Source: Natrarchaeobaculum aegyptiacum
Lineage (GTDB): Archaea > Halobacteriota > Halobacteria > Halobacteriales > Natrialbaceae
Assembly (NCBI RefSeq): GCF_002156705.1
Contig: NZ_CP019893.1
Location: 248,001 to 312,000, forward strand
Reading direction: 5' to 3'
Length of the DNA: 64,000 nt
Shown here: positions 1 to 8,036 of the stretch, in pieces
Layout of the letters: the number at the start of each line of letters is the position of its first letter
Numbering within the stretch: the stretch's first letter is position 1
Notes under the pieces: generated by a model
Seen by the model: the letters and a program-made list of their open reading frames with translations, nothing else
Told to the model about the DNA's origin: nothing
Database searches by the model: none
Made by a program: the position numbers and the translations under genes

Positions 1-184
1 GCTGGCCCTCTGGGTGCTCGTCTCGACCCAGTTGCCGGTGATGGTCGCCCTGCTCGCCGGCTGGATGGTGCTGGGGTACGTCGTCTACCGCGCTCGAATC
101 TGGTGGTTCGAGCGCCAGGGCGTCGACATCAGATCGCGGATGACCGAACTCCACGAGAGTGAGAAAGCGCGGGCAGGCGACTGA
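1..184 (+). CDS. C-terminal end of a membrane transporter (5' truncated)
   Basis: Reading frame 2 is open from the window edge to TGA at 182-184 and gives about 60 residues. It holds a hydrophobic helix followed by a basic/aromatic turn (VVYRARIWWFERQG) and a short charged cytoplasmic tail. This resembles the last transmembrane segment and tail of APC-type amino-acid permeases, but too little is present for a firm family call. It ends 34 bp before the convergent uridine phosphorylase gene. Confidence 0.5.
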   Translation, partial: LALWVLVSTQLPVMVALLAGWMVLGYVVYRARIWWFERQGVDIRSRMTELHESEKARAGD

Positions 185-218
185 CTGGGCCGTCACCCCC
201 TCGTTCGTCGGGAACCAG

Positions 219-1040
219 TCACTCGAGGCCGAGGCCGGCGTGCCAGCGGTCGGCACCGGCCTCTCGCTTCACTTCGTCCATCTTCGCGAGCAGGTGCGTC
301 GCGAGCGTGGCCGTCTCTGCGGCCCGTGACTCACCCTCGGTGGCGAACTCACCGGTTTCACGGTTGGCGTAGACGGTACAGACCGCACCCGCGCGCAGGC
401 CGTAGACGTTCGCGAGCGTCAGGATCGCACTGGCTTCCATCTCCACGTTGGTTACGTTCGCCGCCTGTAACTCCTCGAGCAGTTGCGCCGAGCCTGCGGC
501 CTCGAAGCCCTCGAATCCGGGTCGGCCCTGTCCCGCGTAGAAGGAGTCGGTGCTCGCCGTGATGCCGGCGTGGTAGTCGTAGCCAAGACGTTCGGCAGCG
601 GCGACGAGCGCCGCGACGACCTCGTGGTCCGCGACTGCGGGGTAGTCCTCGCGGACGTACTCGTCACTGGTTCCCTCCTGTCGGACTCCGCCGGTCGTGA
701 TCACGAGGTCGCCGACCGCGACGTCCGCGCTGAGCGCCCCGCAGGAGCCAACCCGGAGAAAGGTGTCGACGCCGACGCGGGCCAGTTCCTCGACGGCGAT
801 GGCCGCCGACGGGCTGCCGATGCCAGTGGAGGTGACGGAGATGGGCGTCCCCTCGTAGCTCCCCGTCGCCGTCCGGTACTCTCGGTGACTGGCGACCACG
901 TCGTGATCGTCCCAGTGGGCGACGATCTTCTCGAGTCGTTCGGGATTACCCGGGAGAAGCACGGTGTCGGCGACGTCACCGGGGCCGACCTCGAGGTGGT
1001 ACTGTACGTCCGTGTTCGGGTCTTCGCTGTCGCGGGGCAT
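219..1040 (-). CDS. udp: Uridine phosphorylase (nucleoside phosphorylase family)
   Basis: The 273-aa protein is a full-length PNP/UDP-family phosphorylase that splits uridine (or a related nucleoside) with phosphate into base and ribose-1-phosphate. Visible motifs are the phosphate-binding LLPGNPER at residues 28-35, RVGSCGAL at 96-103, and the nucleoside-binding VEMEAS at about 199-204. The start is supported by a TATA-like box about 30 nt upstream (1069-1076), giving a leaderless or nearly leaderless mRNA. A cytidine deaminase and a phosphohexomutase-family gene nearby suggest pyrimidine nucleoside salvage. Base specificity (uridine or purine) cannot be settled by eye. Confidence 0.88.
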   Translation of the reverse strand: MPRDSEDPNTDVQYHLEVGPGDVADTVLLPGNPERLEKIVAHWDDHDVVASHREYRTATGSYEGTPISVTSTGIGSPSAAIAVEELARVGVDTFLRVGSCGALSADVAVGDLVITTGGVRQEGTSDEYVREDYPAVADHEVVAALVAAAERLGYDYHAGITASTDSFYAGQGRPGFEGFEAAGSAQLLEELQAANVTNVEMEASAILTLANVYGLRAGAVCTVYANRETGEFATEGESRAAETATLATHLLAKMDEVKREAGADRWHAGLGLE

Positions 1041-1065
1041 CGACTAGCGGCGATTCGTCGCGGCG

Positions 1066-1080
1066 GGGAATATAACTGCT
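1066..1080. promoter_or_regulatory. Shared TATA region for udp and the divergent DUF488 gene
   Basis: The AT core AATATAAC (1069-1076) lies in a GC-rich gap of only 60 bp between two divergent starts. It is about 30 nt from the udp ATG (1040, minus) and about 26-29 nt from the DUF488 ATG (1101, plus), the spacing expected for leaderless haloarchaeal transcripts in both directions. No second AT-rich box is present in the gap. Confidence 0.6.
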
Positions 1081-1100
1081 GGCGTACGTTGGGACACAGT

Positions 1101-1547
1101 ATGAGTACAGACGCAGGTCGGGGCCAGCTCGCCGACACCTACGTCGCGGCGCTCCAGCACGACCTGGTCGATCTCCCACCTGAGACGACGCTGGTCGGGG
1201 TCGTCCGGAGCCCGACGCCGTGGTTTCACGCGACCGTCGACGAGAATCTCCCGGCGCTGGGCCCACCCGCCAACCTGCTCGAGTCTACGAAGGCGGCTGA
1301 GGAGGACCTCAAGGTGCAGGGGCTCTGTGCGGAAGGTGCACACAATGCGGCGTGGGATCGGGTCGACTTCGGTGAGCGATATCGCGAGCACCTCGAGACG
1401 GACGAGGAGGCCCGGACAGCGCTCGAGTCGCTCGCGACCCGGCTCGAGTCCGGTGAATCGCTGGCACTCGTCTGTTTCGAGAATACGGAGACGAAACGCT
1501 GTCACCGGACGATCCTTCGAGAGCGACTCGAGCAGGAGCGAGCGTAA
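1101..1547 (+). CDS. DUF488 family protein
   Basis: The 148-aa protein has the DUF488 hallmark near its C terminus: a hydrophobic strand followed by Cys, then Cys-His-Arg (LVCFEN...RCHRTILRERL, residues about 127-143). DUF488 proteins are small, often redox-linked or nucleic-acid-associated proteins without an established enzymatic role. The start at 1101 was chosen because it lies 26-29 nt after a TATA-like box and because the long in-frame upstream extension runs antisense through udp. Confidence 0.75.
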   Translation: MSTDAGRGQLADTYVAALQHDLVDLPPETTLVGVVRSPTPWFHATVDENLPALGPPANLLESTKAAEEDLKVQGLCAEGAHNAAWDRVDFGERYREHLETDEEARTALESLATRLESGESLALVCFENTETKRCHRTILRERLEQERA

Positions 1548-1554
1548 GTCGTGC

Positions 1555-1797
1555 TCAACAGCCCTCGAGGGTGCTCGCCCACTCGTACTCGAGTGTCTCC
1601 TCACGGAGTGAAATCGAGTGCAGCGAGGCGTTGCAGTCGACGAGGCGCTCGTCGATTTCGACGACTTCCGCGAGCGACGCCGCCTCGAGTTCGATCGTGT
1701 AGTTCTCTGGCACCTCGAACCGGAGCAACGCGTACGAATCGACTGCGAGGTCCACGTCGGTCTCGAGGAGGGCCTCGTCATCGGTGTTCCGAACCAC
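1555..1797 (-). CDS. Small conserved-looking acidic protein, function unknown
   Basis: The 80-aa protein from GTG at 1797 is acidic and beta-rich with alternating hydrophobic residues (YALLRFEVPENYTIELEA, about 22-39) and has no recognised motif. The frame stays open upstream to the cytidine deaminase stop codon (1918-1920) without an ATG, and that stretch also reads as plausible protein (DAVVLAESSRADVSLV), so the true N terminus may lie further up on a rarer start codon. It follows cdd on the same strand and is probably co-transcribed. Its codon choice matches its neighbours. Confidence 0.5.
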   Translation of the reverse strand: MVRNTDDEALLETDVDLAVDSYALLRFEVPENYTIELEAASLAEVVEIDERLVDCNASLHSISLREETLEYEWASTLEGC

Positions 1798-1917
1798 GAG
1801 CGAGACGTCCGCTCTCGAGGACTCGGCCAGTACGACGGCATCGTGATGGTCGTCGGTCGATCCGATCCGTTTCGACAGCGACCGAGGGAAGTGGCGTGGT
1901 TTTCGATCCGACGCCTG

Positions 1918-2316
1918 CTACTCGAGCATCTCTTCGGTGATCGTATTCGGCAGTAACTCACCGAGCGTGTAGACGACCGGCGGTTCGTCGTCGCCGTCGT
2001 CGCAGATCACCTCGAGGCCGTCGGCACAGAACTCCGCGAGCGTCTGGCGGCACGACCCACAGGGGGTGAGGCCATCCCGGCGGTCGGAACTGACCGCGAT
2101 CCGGGCAAAGTCGCGGTGACCCATTTTGACCGCCTCGGCGATGGCCACCTCCTCGGCGTGGAGACTGTTGCTGTAGTTCGCGTTCTCGAGATTGCAGCCG
2201 ACGAAGACCTCGCCGTCGGCGGTCTCGAGGGCGGCACCGACGCGGTACTCGGAGTACGGAACGTGGGCGGCCGACTGGATCTCGCGGGCGGCCTCGAGCA
2301 GTTCCTGTCGGGACAT
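1918..2316 (-). CDS. cdd: Cytidine deaminase
   Basis: The 132-aa protein has the length of tetrameric cytidine deaminases, which convert cytidine to uridine. The catalytic region shows the proton-shuttling Glu in LHAEE (about residues 50-54) and the zinc-binding PCGSCRQ (about 83-89). The first zinc ligand is His where tetrameric family members usually have Cys. I chose ATG 2316 (MSRQELL), nine codons inside the longest frame, because family members begin just before this helix. The product, uridine, is the substrate of the phosphorylase encoded at 219-1040. The gene lies 70 bp after the mutase gene on the same strand. Confidence 0.9.
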   Translation of the reverse strand: MSRQELLEAAREIQSAAHVPYSEYRVGAALETADGEVFVGCNLENANYSNSLHAEEVAIAEAVKMGHRDFARIAVSSDRRDGLTPCGSCRQTLAEFCADGLEVICDDGDDEPPVVYTLGELLPNTITEEMLE

Positions 2317-2386
2317 GTCACGACGTTCTGCGGGCGCGCGCAAGAAGACACCGGCTACAGCGGATCGGCCATCGTCTCCGGCAGCC

Positions 2387-3757
2387 TCAGGACGACTCCG
2401 CCACCGCCGTCTCGATCACTGCGGTCGCATCGGCCACGAGGTCGTCGACGTCGTCGCTCTCGGCGTAGAGCCGGACGTACGGCTCGGTCCCGCTCGGCCT
2501 GACGAGAATCCACGAGGCGTCGGGGAACTCGAGTCGGACGCCGTAGTCGGTGTCGACGGTCGTATCGGGGAACGTCTCGGGCAGGGCCGTCTCGAGGGCG
2601 TCCATCGCAGGCACCTTCGCCTCGTCGGGGCAGTCGACGCTGACCTTCCGGTAAGGGCGTTCGGTGATCGGCTCCCGCAGGTCGTCGGTACTGCCAGCCT
2701 CCGCGACGAGGGCGGCGACCACGGCGGCGCTGACGACGCCGTCGATCCAGCCGCCGAAGGCGGGGTGGACGTGTTTCCAGGGTTCGGCGGCGAAGGCGAC
2801 CCGCGTATCCTCGTCACCGCGGGCGCGCTCTCTGGCGATGCCTTCGTGGAGCGCGCCGAGTCGGACTCGTTCGACCCGGCCGCCGACGTCGCGGACGCGA
2901 TCGTCGATCCGGGCGGAGGCGTTCGGCGTCGTGACCACGACGGGATCGTCGTCGCTCGAGTCGGCGTAGTGGGCCGCGACGGCCGCGAGGATCGTGTCCT
3001 CGTGGATCACGTCGCCGTCGGGGCCGCAGACGACGAGTCGGTCAGCGTCCCCGTCGTGGGCAAGCCCGAGGTCGAACGCGCCCGCGGCGAGGAACTCGCT
3101 GAAGTCGGTCAACGTCTCGGGCGTGGGCTTGCTCGGTCTCGCCGGGAAGTGACCGTCGACGGTGGCGTTCACGCCGACGACCTCGGCCCCCAGCCGGTCG
3201 AGTACCTGCGGCGTCGCGAGCGCGCCCACGCCGTTTCCACAGTCGACGGCGACGCGCTGGCTCTCGAGCAAGCTGTCTGGAGAGTCAGCCGCGCCGAACT
3301 GGTCGGCCACGAACGCGACGACGGCGTCACGGTACTGGCCGAGGACCTCGAGCCGGCCTGACTTGCCCCACCGGTCCCACGGCTCCGGGGATGCGGTGTC
3401 GACGTCGGCTTCGATCCGTCGCTCGGCGTCGCTATCGTACTCGACGCCGTCGACGAAGAGTTTGATTCCGTTGTCAGTCGGTGGGTTGTGACTCGCGGTG
3501 ATCATCACGCCCTGCCGGCCCTGCGAGGCGAACGCGAGCGCGGGCGTCGGTACCTGACCGAGGCGGTAGACGTCTGCGCCGGCGCTCTCGAGGCCGGCTT
3601 CCATGGCGGCGGCGAGTGCAGGGCCGGTCTCGCGGCCGTCTCGTCCGAGGACGAACGTTTCGCCGGGTCGGCCGGCGGCCTGTCCGACCGAGAGCGCGAG
3701 CGCTGGCGTGATCTCCTCGACCGGTCCCCGAACCCCCGCGGTCCCGAACAGCGTCAT
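2387..3757 (-). CDS. Phosphohexomutase family (phosphoglucosamine/phosphomannomutase-like), possible phosphopentomutase
   Basis: This 456-aa member of the alpha-D-phosphohexomutase superfamily carries the phosphoserine loop TASHNP (Ser about 89), the metal loop DGDADR (about 237-242) and the C-terminal phosphate-binding RPSGTEPYVRLY (about 418-429). All four family domains are present. The family includes GlmM, phosphomannomutase and, in archaea, enzymes acting as phosphopentomutases. The adjacent cdd and nearby udp make ribose-1-phosphate to ribose-5-phosphate conversion an attractive inference, but substrate specificity cannot be read from the motifs. A clear TATA box (3779-3788) lies about 26 nt before the ATG. 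Confidence 0.8.
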   Translation of the reverse strand: MTLFGTAGVRGPVEEITPALALSVGQAAGRPGETFVLGRDGRETGPALAAAMEAGLESAGADVYRLGQVPTPALAFASQGRQGVMITASHNPPTDNGIKLFVDGVEYDSDAERRIEADVDTASPEPWDRWGKSGRLEVLGQYRDAVVAFVADQFGAADSPDSLLESQRVAVDCGNGVGALATPQVLDRLGAEVVGVNATVDGHFPARPSKPTPETLTDFSEFLAAGAFDLGLAHDGDADRLVVCGPDGDVIHEDTILAAVAAHYADSSDDDPVVVTTPNASARIDDRVRDVGGRVERVRLGALHEGIARERARGDEDTRVAFAAEPWKHVHPAFGGWIDGVVSAAVVAALVAEAGSTDDLREPITERPYRKVSVDCPDEAKVPAMDALETALPETFPDTTVDTDYGVRLEFPDASWILVRPSGTEPYVRLYAESDDVDDLVADATAVIETAVAESS

Positions 3758-3777
3758 GGACGACCGTTGGGGAGCGA

Positions 3778-3789
3778 GTGTATAAAATG
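3778..3789 (-). promoter_or_regulatory. TATA box for the phosphohexomutase gene
   Basis: The minus strand reads ATTTTATACA (3779-3788), centred about 26 nt upstream of the ATG at 3757. This fits the haloarchaeal TATA spacing for a leaderless transcript that probably continues into cdd. Confidence 0.65.
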
Positions 3790-3870
3790 TCGTTACTGTC
3801 CGTCGGTGACGAGGGCACTGTTCTCGTCGATCCTCGTCGATGGGCGGCGAGAAAACGGTAGGCGACGGAC

Positions 3871-4503
3871 CTACTCGGGCAGTTCGTCGATCAGGACGAC
3901 CGCCTCGCCGTCGATCACCATCACGTCGTCGGACTCGTTGTAGATCGTCGTCTCGAGCCGGTACTGGTCGTTGCCAAGCGATTCGACGATTTCGACGCGG
4001 GCGGAAACCCGGTCGCCGATTCCGACGGGACCGTTGAACTGGAGGTCCTGAGAGAGATAGACCGTCAGGCCGGGAAGTCTCGCGAGCGCGGCACTGATTA
4101 GCCCGGAGACGAGGGTTCCGTGGACGATTCGCTCACCGAAACGGGTGTCGGCGGCGAAGGCCTCGTCCAGATGGAGGCGGTTCGTATCGCCGCTGACCGC
4201 GGCGAACGCGCGGACGTCGTCCTCGCTGATCGTCTTCTCGAAGGTGACGACGTCGCCGACGCTGAGGTCGTCACGATCGTCGACGGAACGTTCGAACGCC
4301 CAGTCCAGATCGGAGTATTCGACGGAAGGGATCGATGCGGGGACCGTGTCGCCGTTCGACTCGTGATCGAAAGCGAGTGGAAACATCGTCGAGACGGCCG
4401 CCCGGTTCGCGGCGGTCGCACTCTGGATGACACTCTGGGTCATCGCCGACCACGCACTCGTCATGGCGGCGAGATTTTCCGTCCCAGTGTTCTTGTATAC
4501 CAT
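3871..4503 (-). CDS. phaJ: MaoC family (R)-specific enoyl-CoA hydratase, PhaJ-like
   Basis: The hot-dog-fold hydratase converts trans-enoyl-CoA into (R)-3-hydroxyacyl-CoA, a monomer for PHA synthesis. The hydratase motif has catalytic Asp (about 106) and His (about 111) in SGDTNRLHLDEAF, followed by RIVHG (125-129). The hydratase domain occupies about residues 75-205. The first 70 residues are an extension with Met/Ala/Ser-rich helical sequence, which recalls phasin-like surface helices and is unusual for a minimal PhaJ. ATG 4464 (residue 14) is an alternative start. The gene diverges from phaR, 526 bp away, which strongly supports a PHA role. Confidence 0.8.
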   Translation of the reverse strand: MVYKNTGTENLAAMTSAWSAMTQSVIQSATAANRAAVSTMFPLAFDHESNGDTVPASIPSVEYSDLDWAFERSVDDRDDLSVGDVVTFEKTISEDDVRAFAAVSGDTNRLHLDEAFAADTRFGERIVHGTLVSGLISAALARLPGLTVYLSQDLQFNGPVGIGDRVSARVEIVESLGNDQYRLETTIYNESDDVMVIDGEAVVLIDELPE

Positions 4504-4961
4504 CTTGGACGAGATATGGCCGGAACAGTTATCACTCCTTTGGCTCGCCTAACACAGTGTTACTCCGGTTGGGGCTGCCTAATCGAACATATCAAACCTC
4601 TATTAGCTCCGGGCGAGGTATCAGTGACTGGTTACCGTCCTGTGGCGCCCCGTATCCGTTCTCCCCAGTGCGCGCTGGGTCATTCACGTGTGAAACGTCG
4701 GTAGACGACGTGGAATCGATCGACGGGATTTTTACTCCCGTGAGTGGCCACTGCTCCCGTACTGGAAACCGGCGACCGCTGGCGTCTCCGTCGTGGACCG
4801 TTCGCGAGATACCGAAGACCCGTCTCGCTCACCGGTATCCCTCGGCCCACGAGTTGCCCGTCAGTCGTTCGTCGACTGGATTCAGCGAGCCACCAGTCGA
4901 CCGTCACCCGAATCAGCGTATCGGCCAACCCAGCCACTGAGAACCACTGAATGTCTGTTTA
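4504..4961. other. Intergenic region between phaJ-like gene and phaR
   Basis: This stretch has weaker codon structure than its surroundings and no convincing gene. It should hold the phaJ promoter. A near-repeat GCCTAACAC / GCCTAATCG occurs at about 4549 and 4574. The ATACCAT at 4497-4503, at the first ATG of phaJ, is the reverse complement of the ATGGTAT repeat found before phaR. Confidence 0.4.
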
Positions 4962-5006
4962 ACCATTAGATGGTATGAAATGGTATCTAGTGGTAAAGCT
5001 TAAGTC
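4962..5006 (+). promoter_or_regulatory. phaR promoter with phased TGGTA repeats (candidate operator)
   Basis: TGGTA occurs at 4971, 4981 and 4991, exactly 10 bp apart, so the copies face the same side of the helix. An inverted half (CCAT at 4963-4966 against ATGG at 4970-4973) sits at the upstream end. The third copy runs into the AT-rich box AAAGCTTAAG (4995-5004), about 30 nt before the phaR ATG at 5030. A repressor bound here would cover the TATA box. PhaR, encoded immediately downstream, is an AbrB-type regulator, so autoregulation is the simplest inference. Confidence 0.6.
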
Positions 5007-5029
5007 GATCGGCGGCCTCTCCCCTGTTG

Positions 5030-5347
5030 ATGACGAACGATTCCGACCAGTCGCACTGGTTCCCGCCTGCGGCGTTCACCGAACAGTTGCAGGAAGCGGG
5101 CGAACAGGTCGCTGAATCCCAGCAGGCGATGTGGCAGCAGCTGATGCAAGCCGGGAGCCCGACGTCGCTCGAGGACCTCTCGTCGTACCCGATGAGCATG
5201 GGGACGGCGACGTTCAAGGCCCGCGTCCAGAGCGGCGGTCGGATCAGCATCCCCGAACCCGAACGGGACGCGCTCGATATCGAGGAGGGCGACATCGTCC
5301 AGACGATCGTCGTCCCCGTCAAGCGCTCCCGGGAGGACGACGAGTAG
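5030..5347 (+). CDS. phaR: PhaR-type AbrB/SpoVT domain regulator of PHA genes
   Basis: The 105-aa protein has a helical Gln/Glu-rich N-terminal part (residues 10-45) and a C-terminal AbrB-like swapped-hairpin DNA-binding domain (about 61-97) with the typical pattern SGGRISIPEPERDALDIEEG. In haloarchaea the AbrB-type PhaR is encoded beside phasin and links granule status to transcription. The start is ATG 5030. An in-frame TTG one codon earlier is less likely, given the TATA-like box about 30 nt before the ATG. phaP follows after 45 bp. Phased repeats before the gene suggest autoregulation. Confidence 0.82.
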   Translation: MTNDSDQSHWFPPAAFTEQLQEAGEQVAESQQAMWQQLMQAGSPTSLEDLSSYPMSMGTATFKARVQSGGRISIPEPERDALDIEEGDIVQTIVVPVKRSREDDE

Positions 5348-5392
5348 CCGTCGATCACCACTCAGAGACAACACCTAACTGACGATCCAATC

Positions 5393-5875
5393 ATGGCCCA
5401 GAACGCACTTACCGCCGTCTTCGACGCCCAGCGCACCGCTATCGAACAGTCCCAGAACGCAACCCACGACGTCCTCGAGGCCCAGGCGACCTCGATCGGC
5501 GCTTTCGCGGCCGCCGTCGAGACCTCGAACTCGCTCGTGCGGTCGAACGCAGACCTGACCAAGGGGTCGTTCCACGCGACCGTCGACGCCCTCGAGTCCT
5601 CGATGCCCGAGGACGCAGCCGACTTCACCGAACTGCGCGAGTTCGTCGACGAGAGCGTCGACTCCGCCACCGACGCCCAGACCCAGTCACTCGAGGCCTG
5701 GGCCGACGCCCTCGGGGAGTCAGAAGCAGCCTACGACGAGTTCGTCGAGAGCTACGCCGAGGTCGTCGACACCTCCTTCGACGCCTTCCTCGAAGCTCAC
5801 GAGCAGGTCGAAGCCAACGTGACGGCGATGGCGGACGACGTCGAGTCGGCCGCCGCCGAAATCGACGTCTCGTAA
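5393..5875 (+). CDS. phaP: Phasin PhaP (PHA granule-associated protein)
   Basis: The 160-aa protein is almost wholly alpha-helical, rich in Ala, Glu, Asp and Ser, lacks Cys, and shows heptad-like spacing of Phe/Leu/Val, as expected of phasins that coat PHA granules. There is no signal peptide or membrane segment. The call rests mainly on position (between the AbrB regulator and phaE) together with length and composition, because phasins diverge rapidly. A six-T tract lies 22-27 bp after its stop, before phaE. Confidence 0.78.
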   Translation: MAQNALTAVFDAQRTAIEQSQNATHDVLEAQATSIGAFAAAVETSNSLVRSNADLTKGSFHATVDALESSMPEDAADFTELREFVDESVDSATDAQTQSLEAWADALGESEAAYDEFVESYAEVVDTSFDAFLEAHEQVEANVTAMADDVESAAAEIDVS

Positions 5876-5892
5876 CCGCTGCGAACGAAGTT

Positions 5893-5905
5893 CAGCTTTT
5901 TTACC
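5893..5905 (+). promoter_or_regulatory. T-rich box between phaP and phaE (internal promoter or terminator)
   Basis: A six-T run (5897-5902) within CTTTTTTACC lies about 31 nt before the phaE ATG. In haloarchaea T tracts can act as terminators, and T/A-rich boxes at this distance can act as TATA elements. Position favours an internal promoter for phaE-phaC, but both readings remain open. Confidence 0.35.
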
Positions 5906-5930
5906 ACCAGGCGTCGATGAGAGCCACATC

Positions 5931-6494
5931 ATGACAGACTCACGACAACCCCCGAACCAGCAGTGGAACGCGATGACCGAACAGTGGAACGAGCAATTTC
6001 TCGAGGCGCTCGAGGCGAACGTCGAGGCGCAGGCCCAGTTCGTCGAGCAGTGGTCCGAGACCGTCGGCGACGTCACCGAAGACCAGGAGGTCGCAGACGG
6101 CGTCGAAGGCTACGCGCGGGCCTACCAGACGTGGATGGACGCCTCCGAACAGATGGCCACGCGGGTCACCGACGCGATCGAAGGCGAGGACGTCGACCCC
6201 GAGGAGTTTCGGGACATCTGGCTCAACACGGCCAACGAGGCGTTCAAGGACGTCATGTCGACGACTGCCTTCGCCCAGATGACTGGCGAGACCGTCGGTG
6301 ACGTCCTCGAGCGCCAGCAGGAAGCCGAGGAAGCTTCCCAGGAGACGCTGCGGACGCTCGGGTTCGCGACCGAGGAGGACGTCCTCGAGGTCGGCGACCG
6401 ATTAGTGGAACTCGAGCGCCGGCAACACGCCGTCGAGCAGAAACTCGACCGGATCCTCGAACACCTGGACGAAGATTCGGATTCGGAGCAATGA
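5931..6494 (+). CDS. phaE: PHA synthase subunit PhaE (class III-type, archaeal)
   Basis: The 187-aa protein is helical, with Gln/Glu/Trp-rich repeats at the N terminus ([15 protein letters not shown]) and a C-terminal coiled coil (about 140-178, with [23 protein letters not shown]-like heptads). PhaE has no catalytic residues. It forms an active complex with PhaC on the granule surface. Archaeal PhaE is much shorter than bacterial PhaE, and this size fits the haloarchaeal form. Its stop overlaps the phaC start in an ATGA (6491-6494), so the two are translationally coupled. Confidence 0.88.
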   Translation: MTDSRQPPNQQWNAMTEQWNEQFLEALEANVEAQAQFVEQWSETVGDVTEDQEVADGVEGYARAYQTWMDASEQMATRVTDAIEGEDVDPEEFRDIWLNTANEAFKDVMSTTAFAQMTGETVGDVLERQQEAEEASQETLRTLGFATEEDVLEVGDRLVELERRQHAVEQKLDRILEHLDEDSDSEQ

Positions 6495-7885
6495 GAAACC
6501 CTTACGCAACCGCACTGGAGATCCAGCGGACGGCCTGGGAGAACGCCGCCGGCCTCGCGGGGAAAGCCGAGGTGGCCCCGGAGCGGACGGAGACGATCAA
6601 CAACGTCGAGGTCGGTCAGACTCCCAGCGACGTCGTCTACGAGGAGAACAAACTCCAACTTCTCCACTACGAGGCCCAGACCGACGAGCAACACGACGTT
6701 CCAATCCTGATCGTCTACGCACTCATCAACAAGCCCTACATCCTCGACCTCCAGCCGGACCGCTCGGTCGTCCGGACGCTGCTCGAGGCCGGTTTCGACG
6801 TCTACCTGATCGACTGGGGCGAGCCCTCGAAACTGGATCGGTCACTCTCGCTCGCCGACTACGTGAACCGCTACGTCGACAACTGCGTCGACGTCGTTCG
6901 CGACCGGTCGGATCAGGACGCCATCAACGTGCTCGGCTACTGTATGGGCGGGACGATGACCGCGATGTACACGGCGCTGTTCCCCGAGAAGGTTCGCAAC
7001 CTCGGCCTGATGGCCGCAGGTCTCTGCTTTGCGGGCGAGGGCGGCGTCCTCGAGCTGTGGGGTGGCGAGGACTACTACGATCCGGAGGCGGTCACCGACG
7101 CCTACGACAACGTTCCGGCGGAGTTTCTGGACGTCGGGTTCGCGCTCATGGACCCCGTGGCAAACAACGTCTCGAAGTACGCTCGTCTCTACGACAACGT
7201 CGAAGACGAGGACTTCGTCGAGAACTTCGCCCGGATGGAACGCTGGCTCTCGGAGGGAATCGACGTCGCAGGCGTCGCCTACGAGGAGTTCATCCGCGAC
7301 ATCTATCAGGAGAACAAGCTCTACCGGAACGAACTCCACCTCGACGGTGAGCACGTCGACCTCGAACGGATCGACGTCCCCGTTCTCCAGATCGTCGCCG
7401 AGTACGACCACCTCATCCCGCCGGGTGCCTCGAAACCGTTCAACGAAGTCGTCGGGAGCGACGATACCGAGATCCTCGAGTTCCCGACCGGCCACATCGG
7501 GATGTCGGTCTCCTCGCGCAGCCACGCCGAACTCTGGCCGGAGGTCTGTGACTGGTTCGAGGCGCGGTCGAACGGTGAGGCCGATCCAGCACCGACGGCA
7601 ACTGACCGCAAAGACGAGGACGCCGCCCTCGCCGAGGACGTCGCCGACGACGAGACGGGGCCGACCGACGCCGACCAGCCGACCGTCGAGACCGACGGCT
7701 CCGCGGCGGATCTGACCAGCCTGACCGGCATCGGTCGGACCTACGCGGCCGACCTACACGCCGCCGGAGTCGACTCGGTTGCGGAACTCGCGACCGCCGA
7801 CGCGGTCGAACTGGCCGACGAAACTGGCATCTCACCCAGCAGGGTCGAAGACTGGATCGAGCAGGCTCGAGACGAGTACCGGTGA
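6491..7885 (+). CDS. phaC: PHA synthase catalytic subunit PhaC with C-terminal helix-hairpin-helix domain
   Basis: PhaC polymerises (R)-3-hydroxyacyl-CoA into PHA. The alpha/beta-hydrolase core (about 60-355) has the lipase-like box GYCMGG with nucleophile Cys151, Asp306 in EYDHLIPP and His335 in TGHIGMS, completing the Cys-Asp-His triad. Beyond residue 355 a disordered acidic linker (about 360-405) leads to a helix-hairpin-helix module (about 408-464; [17 protein letters not shown], then [14 protein letters not shown]). Archaeal PhaC proteins are known to have longer C termini than bacterial ones. The HhH assignment here is my reading of the sequence. The gene is coupled to phaE by ATGA. Confidence 0.92.
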   Translation: MRNPYATALEIQRTAWENAAGLAGKAEVAPERTETINNVEVGQTPSDVVYEENKLQLLHYEAQTDEQHDVPILIVYALINKPYILDLQPDRSVVRTLLEAGFDVYLIDWGEPSKLDRSLSLADYVNRYVDNCVDVVRDRSDQDAINVLGYCMGGTMTAMYTALFPEKVRNLGLMAAGLCFAGEGGVLELWGGEDYYDPEAVTDAYDNVPAEFLDVGFALMDPVANNVSKYARLYDNVEDEDFVENFARMERWLSEGIDVAGVAYEEFIRDIYQENKLYRNELHLDGEHVDLERIDVPVLQIVAEYDHLIPPGASKPFNEVVGSDDTEILEFPTGHIGMSVSSRSHAELWPEVCDWFEARSNGEADPAPTATDRKDEDAALAEDVADDETGPTDADQPTVETDGSAADLTSLTGIGRTYAADLHAAGVDSVAELATADAVELADETGISPSRVEDWIEQARDEYR

Positions 7886-7998
7886 TCGCGGGGTGGATAG
7901 GCACACCGCATCGAGACCCTCGAGGGGGGTGGGGTCGACGCTCGTGGCCAGCCGACGATCGTCGATTTTGTCACACCCTCAAGTTCTGTGACTGACAC

Positions 7999-8010
7999 GT
8001 TATTATTTAC
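7999..8010 (+). promoter_or_regulatory. TATA box for phaB
   Basis: TTATTATTTA (8000-8009) lies about 32 nt upstream of ATG 8037 in an otherwise GC-rich gap, indicating that phaB has its own promoter. A Shine-Dalgarno-like GGAGGTG (8027-8033) precedes the ATG, although only a few nucleotides of leader would be transcribed. Confidence 0.6.
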
Positions 8011-8036
8011 TTGCGGTCGTGGAACGAGGAGGTGCT

